Position numbers and translations under genes: made by a program. A stretch of DNA of 64,000 nt from a candidate division KSB3 bacterium (lineage in GTDB: Bacteria; Moduliflexota; Moduliflexia; Moduliflexales; Moduliflexaceae). Location of the stretch: the NCBI GenBank assembly GCA_002748425.1, contig PDSJ01000019.1, forward strand, positions 1 to 64,000, in the 5' to 3' direction. This document shows, piece by piece, positions 1-9,235 of the stretch (the stretch's first letter is position 1; every line of letters begins with the position of its first letter). The notes below the pieces were generated by a model. It had not been told where the DNA came from and made no database searches. It saw only the letters and a program-made list of their open reading frames with translations.

Positions 1-1
1 G

Positions 2-82
2 CAGATTGTGTTTGGCACATTGGTCGTCTTTGCGGTGTACCTGAACGCTGAAAAAGGCGGAAAAGGCATCATCGTGAAATAA
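2..82 (+). CDS. C-terminal end of a membrane protein, possibly ABC sugar permease (partial)
   Basis: Only the last 26 codons are inside the window, ending at a TAA. The readable tail is a hydrophobic stretch (IVFGTLVVFAVYLN) followed by a short charged, glycine/lysine-rich end. A final membrane helix with such a tail is typical of RbsC/XylH-type sugar ABC permeases, but the fragment is too short to assign. No terminator-like hairpin follows it on this strand. The neighbour rpsD points the opposite way. Confidence 0.45.
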   Translation, partial: QIVFGTLVVFAVYLNAEKGGKGIIVK

Positions 83-223
83 CACGCTCTGCTGACGGAA
101 CAGAAGCGGGCTCTCCCTTCACATCAATCAGAGACTTCTACAGCGGGAACACGTTGAGAAACAGCATCGGCGAATCACTGCTCGCGTATGATACATGAGA
201 GGAAATTCTGAAGGATAAACATC

Positions 224-264
224 ACAAAAAAACCCTGCAAAGTATTTGAGGCTTCGCAGGGTTT
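224..264 (-). terminator. Rho-independent terminator of rpsD
   Basis: Read on the minus strand, AAACCCTGCGAAG pairs with CTTTGCAGGGTTT (one G-U pair) around a short loop and is followed by a run of T. It lies just beyond the rpsD stop codon, which is the classical layout of an intrinsic terminator. Confidence 0.85.
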
Positions 265-276
265 GTATGTGGAGGA

Positions 277-891
277 TTAGCGGGAATAAAACTCGACGAT
301 GAGTTGTTCGTCCGCAAAGTCAGGGAGTTCTTGACGGACTGGGAAACGCTGCACCTGACCGCTCAGATTTTCCTGTGAAAATGAAAGCCATTCCGGCACA
401 GCGCGATGTTTGTTTTCGGCCAAAAAGGTTTTGAGCAGTTTTTGGCTTTTTGAGGATGTTTTAGGGCTGATGACTGCTGATGGCTTGACGCGATACGAGG
501 GACTTGTCACTTTACGTCCATTAACCATAATATGCCCGTGAATGACGATTTGGCGGGCTTGTGAACGGCTGGAGGCCATGCCGAGACGATACACAACATT
601 GTCGAGTCGCCGTTCGAGCAGCACGAGCAGATTCTCTCCGGTCACGCCTTTCATCTTTTTAGCTTTCATGAAAGTATTTTTAAATTGAGTTTCGCTCATG
701 CCATAGGCAAAACGTAATTTTTGTTTTTCCCGCAGGTGGTTTCCATACTCAGTTTCTTTCGAGCGTTTTGCGCCGTGATCTCCGGGTGGGGTCGGGCGCC
801 TTTCCAGCAAGCGATCGTATTTCGAATTTCCAAAAATATTGACCCCGAAGCGGCGGACAATCTTCCCTTTTGCAGTCGTGTTTCGCGCCAT
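277..891 (-). CDS. rpsD: 30S ribosomal protein S4
   Basis: S4 binds 16S rRNA early in small-subunit assembly. The 204-aa length is normal. The N-terminal S4 domain is followed by the S4 RNA-binding fold (about residues 92-155, [35 protein letters not shown]). The N-terminus has no cysteine cluster, so this is the zinc-free (C-minus) form. ATG start with AGAGGAAC upstream. The gene stands alone rather than in the rpsM-rpsK-rpsD-rpoA cluster, with its own terminator and a promoter candidate far upstream, which leaves a long 5' leader. Confidence 0.97.
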   Translation of the reverse strand: MARNTTAKGKIVRRFGVNIFGNSKYDRLLERRPTPPGDHGAKRSKETEYGNHLREKQKLRFAYGMSETQFKNTFMKAKKMKGVTGENLLVLLERRLDNVVYRLGMASSRSQARQIVIHGHIMVNGRKVTSPSYRVKPSAVISPKTSSKSQKLLKTFLAENKHRAVPEWLSFSQENLSGQVQRFPVRQELPDFADEQLIVEFYSR

Positions 892-1436
892 ATCGTTCTT
901 ATGTTCCTCTCATCAGCTTTTTTTGTCAAGTTTACGTGTCAAACGTGGGTCGTATGTTCTTCAGACCGGTGCACATTCGCCGTGGATCTCTTTCTACGCA
1001 TAACGCAGCAAACAGGACAAAATAGACACTGAGATATATCGCAAGAGCATCGTTCCAGAAAGCCTTGCACGATGAATTTGTAGTTACAGATGTTTAGGAA
1101 CATCACTCCATATTTTCTTGTCTGAAGTCAGACACCCATGCTATCCAAATTTAGAATAATATTAATATCGACAAAAATGTGTCAAGTATTTTTTTGAGTC
1201 AGAAAATATTTCCACGTAGAACTCACAAGTATGAACGTGAAGTCATTGTGAGCGATGAGTACAGGATTAATGAAATAATAAATTGGATCAGGTAGATACT
1301 ATCAGGACTCTTTTCTGTTGATCCGGCAAAATAGGCAAGACATTTTTAGGCTTCGCAAGGCTGCTTGGTCAGAGACGTTCAGCAAGCTATGGGCATCAGC
1401 ACAGTGTGCTGAGTCAATCCCATGGCTCCGGAGAGG
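892..1436. other. Intergenic region, 545 bp, rpsD leader
   Basis: No convincing gene. The ORF-track entries here (721..1032 and 1318..1515, plus strand) have no ribosome-binding site and no recognisable protein. The middle part (about 1130-1300) is AT-rich and holds a minus-strand promoter candidate. The stretch from there to rpsD would be an untranslated leader. Confidence 0.6.
1156..1185 (-). promoter_or_regulatory. Sigma70-like promoter candidate for rpsD
   Basis: On the minus strand a perfect TTGACA (1185-1180) is followed after 18 bp by TATTAT (1161-1156), inside AT-rich DNA. It would start transcription about 260 bp before the rpsD start codon. The spacing is one base over optimum. Confidence 0.45.
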
Positions 1437-3083
1437 TCATTGTCTTTTCGGCGATTCAGGAAAAAGATGCGGAAACATCGTTGCAATCGAGTCTTTAACG
1501 TGTTTGGGCAGGTAGTCGTTCGACAGAAAACAGCGGAGATCCCGTTCGGAGATCGAGCGCAGGAGCACGTCCGTCACGCGTTGTGGAGTTCTGGGGTTTG
1601 AAAGCAGGGCAAACTTCATGGGCATACTGGAGCGGAAAGGCGTGGTGTTCGCGATAAATGTAAGAATTTCAGGTGGTGTCAGCTTCCAGCGGCAGATATT
1701 GCTGAGAATATCACTTCTGTCCTGAAAGGTTCCGATCGTATTGATCAGAAATGAGGGCAGGTTAAAGCGGACCGTATCAAGCAGTTTAAACACTTCACCG
1801 GATGTGGCGTCAAGCAAGGCGATTTTTTCCTGGAAAGACAGCGAATGGAAAATTTCCTGGATGCGCTGTTTGGCCTGGATACGAATCTCGGCGGCAATGG
1901 TCTTTTTATGAAACAGGGCTGCCAGATCTTTGAAACTGAGGCGTTGAAGCAGCGGGAGCGCATCGTTCGGCAGTGTCTGCGGGTTCAGGAGAATCGCCAT
2001 TTGAATGCTGCGCAGGACGCCCCATTTGCGATGCTGCGAGATGTCACGCAGAATATCCGATATGTGGGAGACTTGAGCCATCACCAGGACATCATCTGCT
2101 GTGATATTGGGATTGTCGAGCAAGACTTCGGCGATGCGGATATGATTATCGTAGAGAAAATCGTAGAGACTTTCGCTGTCGGCCTGTTTAGCCATGCTCA
2201 CCCGTTCTCCCAAGGCAATACCTTCTGAGGCCAGTCGTTTATAGGTCTGGGCCAGCGCTTTTTCTTCCTGGGCTTTACGGCGTCTTTCGAAGAAGCGTTT
2301 TTCTCTGAGAATGATGTCATTGACGAATTCCTCGAAATATGTCCCGTTCAGTAAAGGATAAAAAGTATTTTCCATGCGAAGATCGTTGATGATCTCTTCA
2401 ATGGCGGAATACGGGACTTGCGCGAAGAACTTCGAGAGTTCTGAGATCGTTTGATAGAGATCAGTATAACGGATGACGATAAACTCATGCCGGAACTGTT
2501 GAGGAATACGCTGGATGATCGGAAGCGCGTGCTCTGTCAGGCCGTTCCGATAGATGATAATGCTGAGATTGAGATAGCCCTCAAGAAAATTGGGAAAGAC
2601 TCGTAAGAGGCTCTTGTACAGCCGAATACTTTGTTCCGTCTGCCGGCTCTCAAGATAGAGATCGGCTTGTCGCCGGAAATCTTGCATCACCAGGGTGACG
2701 ATTAAAGCATCTTCGGGAATGTGTTCTTGCAGGGAAGGCCAGTACTGCACGGCGAGCAGCGGATTTCCGCCGCATTGCTGGCAGAGTGCGCGATACAAGG
2801 TCTGCGCGACTCTCTTTTCATCATCGTTTAAGGCCAGGTGATAGCTGTGATAAAGGCGCGTAAACGAGCGTTGTGCCTGAGTTCGAACCTTGGGGGGCAA
2901 GGCTTCATGCTCGCTCAGACGAAGGAATTCGTCGAGAATTTCGTTATGGATTTGGATTTCCCTGGGAAGAAGTTTGAGCAGATTTTCCCAATACGCAAGA
3001 GCCAGTGGGATATTTCCATCTTGCTGATGCGCCAGAGCCAGCTGCAGCTGTTGAAACAGATCGTGGCGGGCTGCTGTTTTCAT
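1437..3083 (-). CDS. Helical-repeat protein of unknown function
   Basis: This 548-aa protein has no signal peptide or membrane segment. The N-terminal ~230 residues look TPR-like (ALAHQQDGNIPLALAYWENLLKLLP; SIRLYKSLLRVFPNFLEGYLNLSIII). A charged helix follows around residues 255-290. The C-terminal half holds irregular helical repeats with an L-x-NP signature (LLDNPNITADDVL, LLNPQTLPNDAL, LLSNPRTPQRVTDVLL) resembling LRV/HEAT-type units. The ATG lies 15 bp after the gatB stop, so it is probably the last gene of the gatCAB operon. Its repeat style recurs in the 438-aa protein at 7092, on the other side of gatCAB. A scaffold role is a guess. Confidence 0.8.
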   Translation of the reverse strand: MKTAARHDLFQQLQLALAHQQDGNIPLALAYWENLLKLLPREIQIHNEILDEFLRLSEHEALPPKVRTQAQRSFTRLYHSYHLALNDDEKRVAQTLYRALCQQCGGNPLLAVQYWPSLQEHIPEDALIVTLVMQDFRRQADLYLESRQTEQSIRLYKSLLRVFPNFLEGYLNLSIIIYRNGLTEHALPIIQRIPQQFRHEFIVIRYTDLYQTISELSKFFAQVPYSAIEEIINDLRMENTFYPLLNGTYFEEFVNDIILREKRFFERRRKAQEEKALAQTYKRLASEGIALGERVSMAKQADSESLYDFLYDNHIRIAEVLLDNPNITADDVLVMAQVSHISDILRDISQHRKWGVLRSIQMAILLNPQTLPNDALPLLQRLSFKDLAALFHKKTIAAEIRIQAKQRIQEIFHSLSFQEKIALLDATSGEVFKLLDTVRFNLPSFLINTIGTFQDRSDILSNICRWKLTPPEILTFIANTTPFRSSMPMKFALLSNPRTPQRVTDVLLRSISERDLRCFLSNDYLPKHVKDSIATMFPHLFPESPKRQ

Positions 3084-3098
3084 CGTTTTTTGTGACTG

Positions 3099-4556
3099 TC
3101 AAGCCTGGCGCCGCTCTTCCAGCTTTTTCTTGAGCATGCTGTTGGCAAGCTGCGGGTTGGCTCTGCCTTGTGTGGCTTTCATCACTTGCCCGACAAGAAA
3201 GCCGAGAGTCTTGGCGTTTCCGTCGCAATACTGCGCGACCGGGCCGGGGTGATCGGCCATGACCTTCAGGATGATTTCCTCGAGCTGTCCCTCGTTGCTG
3301 ATCTGGACCAGACCCCGTTCTTTCACGATTTCTGCGGCCCGTTTCCCGGTGGTGAACATGTCTTCAAAGACGGTTTTGGCAATTTTTCCGCTGATCGTCT
3401 TTTTCTCGATCAAGGCCAGCATCTCGGCAAGATGCGCCGGCGTCACCGGACAGTCGCGGATCTCCAGGTTCCGTTGTCGTAATGCTCGCAGAATATCGCC
3501 CATCACCCAGTTGCCGACCATTTTGGCCTGCGGAAAAATGCTGACGCATTCTTCGAAATAGTGAGCCAGATGTTTGGAGGAGGTCAGGACGTCGGCGTCG
3601 TACTCCGGAAGCTTGTAGTCTTCAATGAAACGCTGTTTTTTGTCGTCAGCGAGTTCAGGCAGCTCGTTGCGCGTCTCGGCGATCCACTCGTCAGACACGA
3701 TCACAGGCAGTAAATCCGGATCGGGAAAATAGCGGTAGTCGTGGGCCTCTTCTTTGCTGCGCATCGAGAATGTCATTCCCTGATCCGCATTCCAGAGCCG
3801 GGTTTCCTGCTCGATTTTTTCGCCGGACTCCAGCAGCAGAGTCTGACGGTCGATCTCATACTCCAGCGCTCGTTGAACATTGCGGAATGAATTCATGTTT
3901 TTGATCTCAACCTTTGTGCCGAATTCACTCGTGCCCACTGGCCGCAGCGAAATGTTGGCATCACAGCGCAGGCTGCCTTCTTCCATATTGCAGTCGGAGA
4001 CTTCAAGGTATTCGAGGGTGGTTTTCAATTTCACCAGATACTCCCGCGCTTCTTCAGGGCTGCGCATATCCGGTTCACTCACAATTTCCAACAACGGCAC
4101 ACCGCAGCGGTTAAAATCGACAAAACTATACTTGCCGGCTGGTTCTTCAGGAAGTTCATGCAGGAGTTTACCGGCGTCTTCTTCCATGTGGATACGCGTG
4201 ATACCAATGCGTTTAACCGTGTCATGCACCCTGATATCGATCCAGCCGTGTTCAGCGATCGGCAATTCGTATTGCGAGATTTGGTAGGCTTTGGGCAGGT
4301 CAGGATAAAAATAATTTTTCCGAGCCAGAACACTTTGCTGTGTAATCGAACAATTGGTCGCCAGGCCGCTGCGGATGGCGAAGGCCACGACCTGTTTATT
4401 GAGGACCGGAAGCACTCCGGGCAGACCTTCGCAGATCGGGCAGGTGTTGCTGTTCGGTGCGGCGCCGAATTTCGTGCTGCAGGAGCAGAAAATTTTCGAC
4501 TGGGTCATTAATTGGCTGTGCACTTCCAGGCCAATCACTACTTCGTATGCTGCCAT
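3099..4556 (-). CDS. gatB: Asp-tRNA(Asn)/Glu-tRNA(Gln) amidotransferase subunit B
   Basis: GatB binds the mischarged tRNA and phosphorylates the Glu/Asp side chain, which is then amidated with ammonia delivered from GatA. The 485-aa length is usual. The family opening ([13 protein letters not shown]), the two cysteine pairs near residues 24-41 (CSCS, CPIC) and the EMNS-type stretch [19 protein letters not shown] are present, as is the C-terminal YqeY-like tail. It is third in the gatC-gatA-gatB order, 40 bp after gatA. Its presence implies the organism makes Gln-tRNA and/or Asn-tRNA indirectly. Confidence 0.97.
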   Translation of the reverse strand: MAAYEVVIGLEVHSQLMTQSKIFCSCSTKFGAAPNSNTCPICEGLPGVLPVLNKQVVAFAIRSGLATNCSITQQSVLARKNYFYPDLPKAYQISQYELPIAEHGWIDIRVHDTVKRIGITRIHMEEDAGKLLHELPEEPAGKYSFVDFNRCGVPLLEIVSEPDMRSPEEAREYLVKLKTTLEYLEVSDCNMEEGSLRCDANISLRPVGTSEFGTKVEIKNMNSFRNVQRALEYEIDRQTLLLESGEKIEQETRLWNADQGMTFSMRSKEEAHDYRYFPDPDLLPVIVSDEWIAETRNELPELADDKKQRFIEDYKLPEYDADVLTSSKHLAHYFEECVSIFPQAKMVGNWVMGDILRALRQRNLEIRDCPVTPAHLAEMLALIEKKTISGKIAKTVFEDMFTTGKRAAEIVKERGLVQISNEGQLEEIILKVMADHPGPVAQYCDGNAKTLGFLVGQVMKATQGRANPQLANSMLKKKLEERRQA

Positions 4557-4596
4557 GTCGTTGTATGACGCGTCATGCGTGAAGATGGATCACAGC

Positions 4597-6066
4597 TTAG
4601 CGCGTCACCTGAGCTTGTTGTTTATGAAAGTCTGTATGTTCCTGAAAGGCGTAAGCCGTGCGCAGGAGTTTTTCCTCTTCAAAATGCCCGCCAATGAGCT
4701 GAAGGCCGATCGGCAAACCGTCTCCCGTGAAACCGCAGGGAATCGAGATCCCTGTCACACCGGTCAGGTTGACGGGGATCGTATAGATGTCACCCAGGTA
4801 CATCGTGAGAGGATCGTCAGCCATTTCTCCGATTGTAAATGGTGGTGTCGGACTAATCGGGGTCGCCAGCACGTCAACGTCTTTGAAGACATGTTCGTAA
4901 TCCTGTCGAACCAGAGTGCGCACTTTTTGGGCTTTCAGATAATAGGCGTCATAATATCCGGAACTAAGGGTATAAGTTCCTAGCATGATTCTCCGAATGA
5001 CTTCCGAGCCGAAGCCTTGTGCCCGAGTTTTACCGTACATATCTTTCAGATCGACATACTCTGTTGCGCGGTAGCCGTATTTCACACCGTCATAGCGGGC
5101 CAGGTTCGAACTTGCTTCCGAGGGAGCGATGATGTAATAGGTGGCGACTCCGGCATCGGTGTGTGGCAAAGAGACTTCGCGGCATGTGGCGCCGAGCCGC
5201 TCATAGACTGTCAGTGCGTTGCGTACCGCGTGTTCGATTTCCGGAGCAATACCTTCGGCAAAAAATTCGTGCGGGATCCCGATTGTCATCCCGTGAACGT
5301 CAGGGACGAGCGCGGCAGTATAATCAGGAACAGGCATATCGATTGACGTGGAATCCTGAGGATCGTGCCCACTGATCGCCTGGAGCATCACAGCGGCGTC
5401 AAACACGTCCTTGGTGAGCGGGCCGGCTTGATCCAGAGACGAGGCATAGGCGACCAGTCCATAGCGGGAGACTCTGCCGTACGTTGGTTTAAGGCCGGTC
5501 ACGCTGCAAAAGGCCGCTGGCTGCCGTATCGAACCGCCAGTATCGGTGCCCAGGGCAGCGATCGCTTCTCCGGCAGCGATTGCCGCCGCAGACCCACCGC
5601 TCGATCCACCGGGAACCCGGCTGATATCCCACGGGTTACGGGTCACACCATAAGCTGAATGTTCAGTCGAACTCCCCATCGCAAACTCATCCATATTCGT
5701 CTTGCCGATGATGATCGCGTGCTGGGTTTTGAGCTTGCGAATCACGGTCGCATCGTAGGGCGGTATAAAATGCTCCAACATTTTTGATCCGCAGGTCGTG
5801 GCCACGCCTTTTGTGCAGAACACATCTTTTATGGCAATCGGGATTCCGGTGAGATAGTTGAGTTCGATGTCGCCTTTTCTGAGCTGCTCGTCAACATTGT
5901 CAGCTTGCGCCAGCGCGTCATCTTTCAGTACGCGGATATAGGCATGCAGGACCGGTTCGACCTCATCGATGCGCGCCAGCACAGACTCGGTAATTTCGCG
6001 TGAGCTGACTTCGCCGCTGCGTAATTTATCATGTAACTCTCGTATGGTACAGGTATATAAATCCAT
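4597..6066 (-). CDS. gatA: Asp-tRNA(Asn)/Glu-tRNA(Gln) amidotransferase subunit A
   Basis: GatA is the glutaminase of the GatCAB complex and belongs to the amidase-signature family. The 489-aa product carries the Ser-cisSer-Lys framework: Lys in PIAIKDVF, the glycine/serine loop [16 protein letters not shown], and nucleophile Ser in [12 protein letters not shown]. The ORF track runs to 6165, which would overlap gatC. I start at the ATG at 6066, preceded by ATGAGGAAAAAATTC, giving the typical [15 protein letters not shown] opening and a 22-bp gap to gatC. Confidence 0.97.
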   Translation of the reverse strand: MDLYTCTIRELHDKLRSGEVSSREITESVLARIDEVEPVLHAYIRVLKDDALAQADNVDEQLRKGDIELNYLTGIPIAIKDVFCTKGVATTCGSKMLEHFIPPYDATVIRKLKTQHAIIIGKTNMDEFAMGSSTEHSAYGVTRNPWDISRVPGGSSGGSAAAIAAGEAIAALGTDTGGSIRQPAAFCSVTGLKPTYGRVSRYGLVAYASSLDQAGPLTKDVFDAAVMLQAISGHDPQDSTSIDMPVPDYTAALVPDVHGMTIGIPHEFFAEGIAPEIEHAVRNALTVYERLGATCREVSLPHTDAGVATYYIIAPSEASSNLARYDGVKYGYRATEYVDLKDMYGKTRAQGFGSEVIRRIMLGTYTLSSGYYDAYYLKAQKVRTLVRQDYEHVFKDVDVLATPISPTPPFTIGEMADDPLTMYLGDIYTIPVNLTGVTGISIPCGFTGDGLPIGLQLIGGHFEEEKLLRTAYAFQEHTDFHKQQAQVTR

Positions 6067-6088
6067 GAATTTTTTCCTCATCTGCGTA

Positions 6089-6376
6089 TTATTCAAGAAT
6101 TTTGGGAACCCGGTAAAACGCTCCGGCACGGTCAGGAGCATTACGCAGGGCCTCATCCTGCGCAAGAGACGCTTTGACCTCGTCTTCCCGGAAAACCGTT
6201 TCCAGCTTTCCGATGTGGGAGCTTGGCGAAACGCCGCTGGTGTCGATTTCGTTGAGCGTATCCATGTAGAGTAAAATTGTGCTTAAACTCTCGGAGATCT
6301 CGTGGAGCTGGACGTCTTCCAATTCTACACAGGCGAGTTGAGCTACGTGGCGGACTTGGTCTTCCGATATCTTCAT
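6089..6376 (-). CDS. gatC: Asp-tRNA(Asn)/Glu-tRNA(Gln) amidotransferase subunit C
   Basis: The small 95-aa subunit wraps GatA and stabilises the GatAB heterodimer. The sequence opens with the family pattern [19 protein letters not shown] and ends with the conserved D-R-x-G-x-F/Y-x-VPK-I segment ([13 protein letters not shown]). It is the first gene of the minus-strand gatC-gatA-gatB run. The ribosome-binding site is weak. A TTGACC box near 6522-6517 could be part of its promoter, but the matching -10 is poor. Confidence 0.95.
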   Translation of the reverse strand: MKISEDQVRHVAQLACVELEDVQLHEISESLSTILLYMDTLNEIDTSGVSPSSHIGKLETVFREDEVKASLAQDEALRNAPDRAGAFYRVPKILE

Positions 6377-6563
6377 AGGATGTCTTTTGGACAGTCTTCA
6401 GGCAATGTTATGTGAAACTGTCTGACTGCTGAAACGCCCAAATTTTGTATACTGAATCTAAATCATAACACCTTGTGATGAGATACCATACGTCAATATT
6501 TTAAATTTGCGTGCCTGGTCAAGACATTTTCATGAGAATCATAGGGAAAAGCAACAAATTTTA

Positions 6564-6591
6564 TTGACAGGAATCTCACCACGAGTAATAT
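6564..6591 (+). promoter_or_regulatory. Sigma70-like promoter upstream of RodZ-like gene
   Basis: Perfect TTGACA (6564-6569), 16-bp spacer, then TAATAT (6586-6591) overlapping a second in-register TATAAT three bases on. It points at the HTH-membrane gene starting at 6666 and the repeat protein behind it. Confidence 0.7.
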
Positions 6592-6665
6592 AATATCTGA
6601 TTCTGAAAGCGCGTTGTGTTCTGTCGATGATCGACGGTAATCACACGAAGTGGAGTTTCTTGCTG

Positions 6666-7046
6666 ATGAAATTTGGCGAATCCTTACGTAAAGAACGGGA
6701 ATTGCGAGGCATCACTCTTGAAGAAATTTCAGCACAAAGCAAAGTGCATATCCGTTTTCTGGAAGCGATCGAGCAGGACGATTTCAGCGAACTTCCGGCA
6801 AAAGCCTTTACAAAGGGGTTCCTGCGTTCATATGCTCGTATGATCGATGTCGATGAAGAGCTTGTGCTGAGCAATTTTGAATACATCCAGCACGCTTCGC
6901 AGACCAGGCGCGAGAACCAGACGCGAGAGAAGATACGTTCCAGAACCTCCGGGCGTTTCGTGTTGAAGATGCTGTTTACGGTGATTCTCCTCTTGCTCCT
7001 GGTGGTGTTTCTATACAATCAAGGCTATATCTATATCCGACTCTAG
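6666..7046 (+). CDS. RodZ-like HTH transmembrane protein
   Basis: A 126-aa protein with a cytoplasmic HTH_25-type domain (residues 2-70: FGESLRKERELRGITLEEISAQSKVHIRFLEAIEQDDF...FTKGFLRSYAR) and one C-terminal membrane helix (FTVILLLLLVVFLY). This is the N-terminal half of RodZ without the periplasmic beta domain. RodZ links MreB to the membrane, but short forms like this may do something else. The ORF track begins at 6627. I prefer the ATG at 6666, which has GGAG ten bases upstream and begins in the family's usual place. Confidence 0.8.
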   Translation: MKFGESLRKERELRGITLEEISAQSKVHIRFLEAIEQDDFSELPAKAFTKGFLRSYARMIDVDEELVLSNFEYIQHASQTRRENQTREKIRSRTSGRFVLKMLFTVILLLLLVVFLYNQGYIYIRL

Positions 7047-7091
7047 TCGTTTCCATCCCTCAGCCTTACTGACGGGAGTAAAAATCGGTTC

Positions 7092-8408
7092 ATGAGAAAC
7101 TCAAATCCCTTACATGACATTGCGGCAAATTTTGGGATCACGCCAAAAGTTTTTACGCAGCTGGCAACAGGGGACGACCTGGAATTTCGTGAGCTAGTGC
7201 GCGGCATCTTGAGCATTCTCCCAGAGCATGAACTCATTCAGGTGGCGAGCGACTCCGCCATTAACCCGGAATTTTTGGATTATCTGTGTCATTTATTTGA
7301 CACAAACGACGAGGTGCTTTTGACGCTTCTCCAGAATCCATCGTCTTCCAAAACGACAAAGCATTATATTTTAGAGCACTTAGCGGAGGGAACGCTGACG
7401 ACGCTTCTCCAGCAGGCAGATACGATACCCGAAGTTCTTCAGATCGTGAATCAGCTTTCAAAGGCTGACGGAGCGAAGATGAATACTTCTGCCCAGTCAG
7501 CGGAGTTCCGGATCAAGATGAAAGTCTCGAAATTGCTGAACGATATCGAGGCGAATTTAGGAGTGACGATTGAGGCGTTTTTACACATTCGTTCCAAAGA
7601 CGACGAACAATCCCGCGAATTCGTCCGGGAGGTCTACGATGCTCTCCCTGAGGACAATGTGCTTCTCGTAGGACGTGACGTCAATGCCAGTCCGAAGATT
7701 CTGGATTATCTTGCCCGGCTCTTCGATACAAATTTCAAGGTGCTTCTGACAATCTTACATAATCCATCGGCCGACGACCCGACGCGGCAGTTTATTTTGC
7801 AGCATCTCCCTGAGAACGTCGCGGTTTTACTGGCTGAAAGTCCGAATACCCCGCCCAAAATTCTTCAATTGCTTAGCGAGCACTTTCGCAACTCCAAAGA
7901 CGTGCTGATGGTGTTGCTGGCGAATGCATTGACGCCGCCCGGTGTAAAAAAGGTCATTCAGGCTCAGTGTGAGGAAGTTCCGGTTTTTACTGTGATGCCG
8001 GAAGCTGTCGGCATTGACAGTGTTCTCGACACGTCGGATGAGACAATTTTAGAACTCGGGACTCTCGATCAGGTGCAGGTTGAACAGACGACGGACTTTG
8101 ACGACATTGAGGCAAAAGTTTCTTTGTGTGCGGATAAGCTTTACGAGATCAATGCTGAAATTGTTGCGGAGTTTATTGCGCAGGCCCACTCAGAGATCGC
8201 GACGCGTCTTGAGCAGATTGCAAAAGCGAATCGCCTGATTTTAAAGACAGTTGTGCGTGTTCCGAATCTTTCGATTGAAGATCTGGAGGCCATAAATATG
8301 GGCAGCTTTGTGTCATTACTGCATGATCTTCCCTCAGAGCCCGACGTTGAAAGCATAGTACAGCTTATCCAACAGTCGAAAGAGTGTTCACGTTCCACGT
8401 TATTATAA
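7092..8408 (+). CDS. Helical-repeat protein with internal duplication, unknown function
   Basis: This 438-aa cytoplasmic protein carries the same module twice. Residues about 13-110 (NFGITPKVF...FLDYLCHLFDTNDEVLLTLLQNPSSS) align by eye with residues about 155-250 (NLGVTIEAF...ILDYLARLFDTNFKVLLTILHNPSAD). A third partial NTPPKILQLLSEHF unit follows. The NP-containing helical repeat resembles LRV/HEAT units and the C-terminal half of the protein at 1437. The last ~120 residues are acidic then helical. GGGAG precedes the ATG, and the gene follows the RodZ-like gene by 45 bp, so co-transcription is likely. Function unknown. Confidence 0.8.
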   Translation: MRNSNPLHDIAANFGITPKVFTQLATGDDLEFRELVRGILSILPEHELIQVASDSAINPEFLDYLCHLFDTNDEVLLTLLQNPSSSKTTKHYILEHLAEGTLTTLLQQADTIPEVLQIVNQLSKADGAKMNTSAQSAEFRIKMKVSKLLNDIEANLGVTIEAFLHIRSKDDEQSREFVREVYDALPEDNVLLVGRDVNASPKILDYLARLFDTNFKVLLTILHNPSADDPTRQFILQHLPENVAVLLAESPNTPPKILQLLSEHFRNSKDVLMVLLANALTPPGVKKVIQAQCEEVPVFTVMPEAVGIDSVLDTSDETILELGTLDQVQVEQTTDFDDIEAKVSLCADKLYEINAEIVAEFIAQAHSEIATRLEQIAKANRLILKTVVRVPNLSIEDLEAINMGSFVSLLHDLPSEPDVESIVQLIQQSKECSRSTLL

Positions 8409-8427
8409 CTGTCTGAGGAAATACGCT

Positions 8428-8646
8428 ATGCCAATTTATGAATATCATTGTACAGAGTGCGGGTGTGATTTTGAAAAGCTCGTGTTCAAGCGTTCCGAGC
8501 CTGTTGCATGTCCATCCTGCCAGGCCTGGGAGGTTCAAAAAAAATTTTCAACGTTTGGTATGAAAAGCGGAGAGAAGGTTGTCTCATCGTCAGCTTCCTC
8601 TTGTGGATCCTGTTCCTCTCATTCATGCGCAACATGTCAGCATTAA
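8428..8646 (+). CDS. FmdB-family zinc ribbon protein
   Basis: A 72-aa protein opening with MPIYEYHCTECGCDFE and a second CPSC pair, the two knuckles of the FmdB/CxxC_CXXC_SSSS regulatory-protein zinc ribbon. The tail is rich in Ser, Gly, Cys and His (SSCGSCSSHSCATCQH), normal for the family. TGAGGAAA sits nine bases before the ATG. It lies 19 bp after the repeat-protein gene and 34 bp before dut, so all four genes may form one transcript. Its role is poorly defined. Confidence 0.9.
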   Translation: MPIYEYHCTECGCDFEKLVFKRSEPVACPSCQAWEVQKKFSTFGMKSGEKVVSSSASSCGSCSSHSCATCQH

Positions 8647-8680
8647 CTTAATCGCGGGCCTTAAAAGAACTTCTTGCTTT

Positions 8681-9133
8681 ATGATTGTACAAATTACGAA
8701 AGTCCATAACGATGCGGTTCTGCCGCACTACGCTCATCCCGGGGATGCGGGAATGGATCTGTATTGCATTGACGAGATGACGATCGAAGCCGGAGACACG
8801 GCCTTAGCACGAACTGGACTGAAAATCGCCGTACCCGAAGGCTATGAAGCACAAGTTCGCCCAAAAAGCGGTCTGGCACTCAAATATGCCGTCAGTCTGG
8901 CAAATGCCCCCGGAACCATTGACAGCGGTTATCGAGGCGAAGTGCAGGTGATTCTGATCAATCACGGACGCGAGCCGTTTCACGTGGGCCGGCAGACGAA
9001 GATCGCTCAGATGGTGATTTGTCCTGTCATGCGTGTCGAAGTGGTCGAAGTCGAGCAATTAGACGAGACGAGTCGAGGTGAAGGCGGTTTCGGATCAACC
9101 GGTGTGCAATATCGAAGGGAAGGACAGCGCTGA
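8681..9133 (+). CDS. dut: Deoxyuridine 5'-triphosphate nucleotidohydrolase
   Basis: dUTPase hydrolyses dUTP to dUMP, which keeps uracil out of DNA and feeds thymidylate synthesis. The 150-aa trimeric type is shown by all five motifs: HPGDAGMDLY (1), PKSGLALK (2), GTIDSGYRGEVQVIL (3), RQTKIAQMVI (4) and GEGGFGSTG (5). The ORF-track start at 8579 would overlap the FmdB gene and add 34 unrelated residues. The ATG at 8681 gives the normal N-terminus MIVQITKVHND. Confidence 0.96.
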   Translation: MIVQITKVHNDAVLPHYAHPGDAGMDLYCIDEMTIEAGDTALARTGLKIAVPEGYEAQVRPKSGLALKYAVSLANAPGTIDSGYRGEVQVILINHGREPFHVGRQTKIAQMVICPVMRVEVVEVEQLDETSRGEGGFGSTGVQYRREGQR

Positions 9134-9235
9134 ATGCTGAAAGATTCTGTGCTCACGATCAAAAGGTCTTCGTTCATTATGTAACGCAACTCCCTATGTG
9201 CAGAATGACGCTGATATGGAGAAAGGAGAGAATTC

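Noticed and set aside
1318-1515. 65-codon plus-strand ORF in the rpsD-side gap
   Set aside because: It has no ribosome-binding site, runs antisense into the repeat-protein gene, and has random-looking composition.
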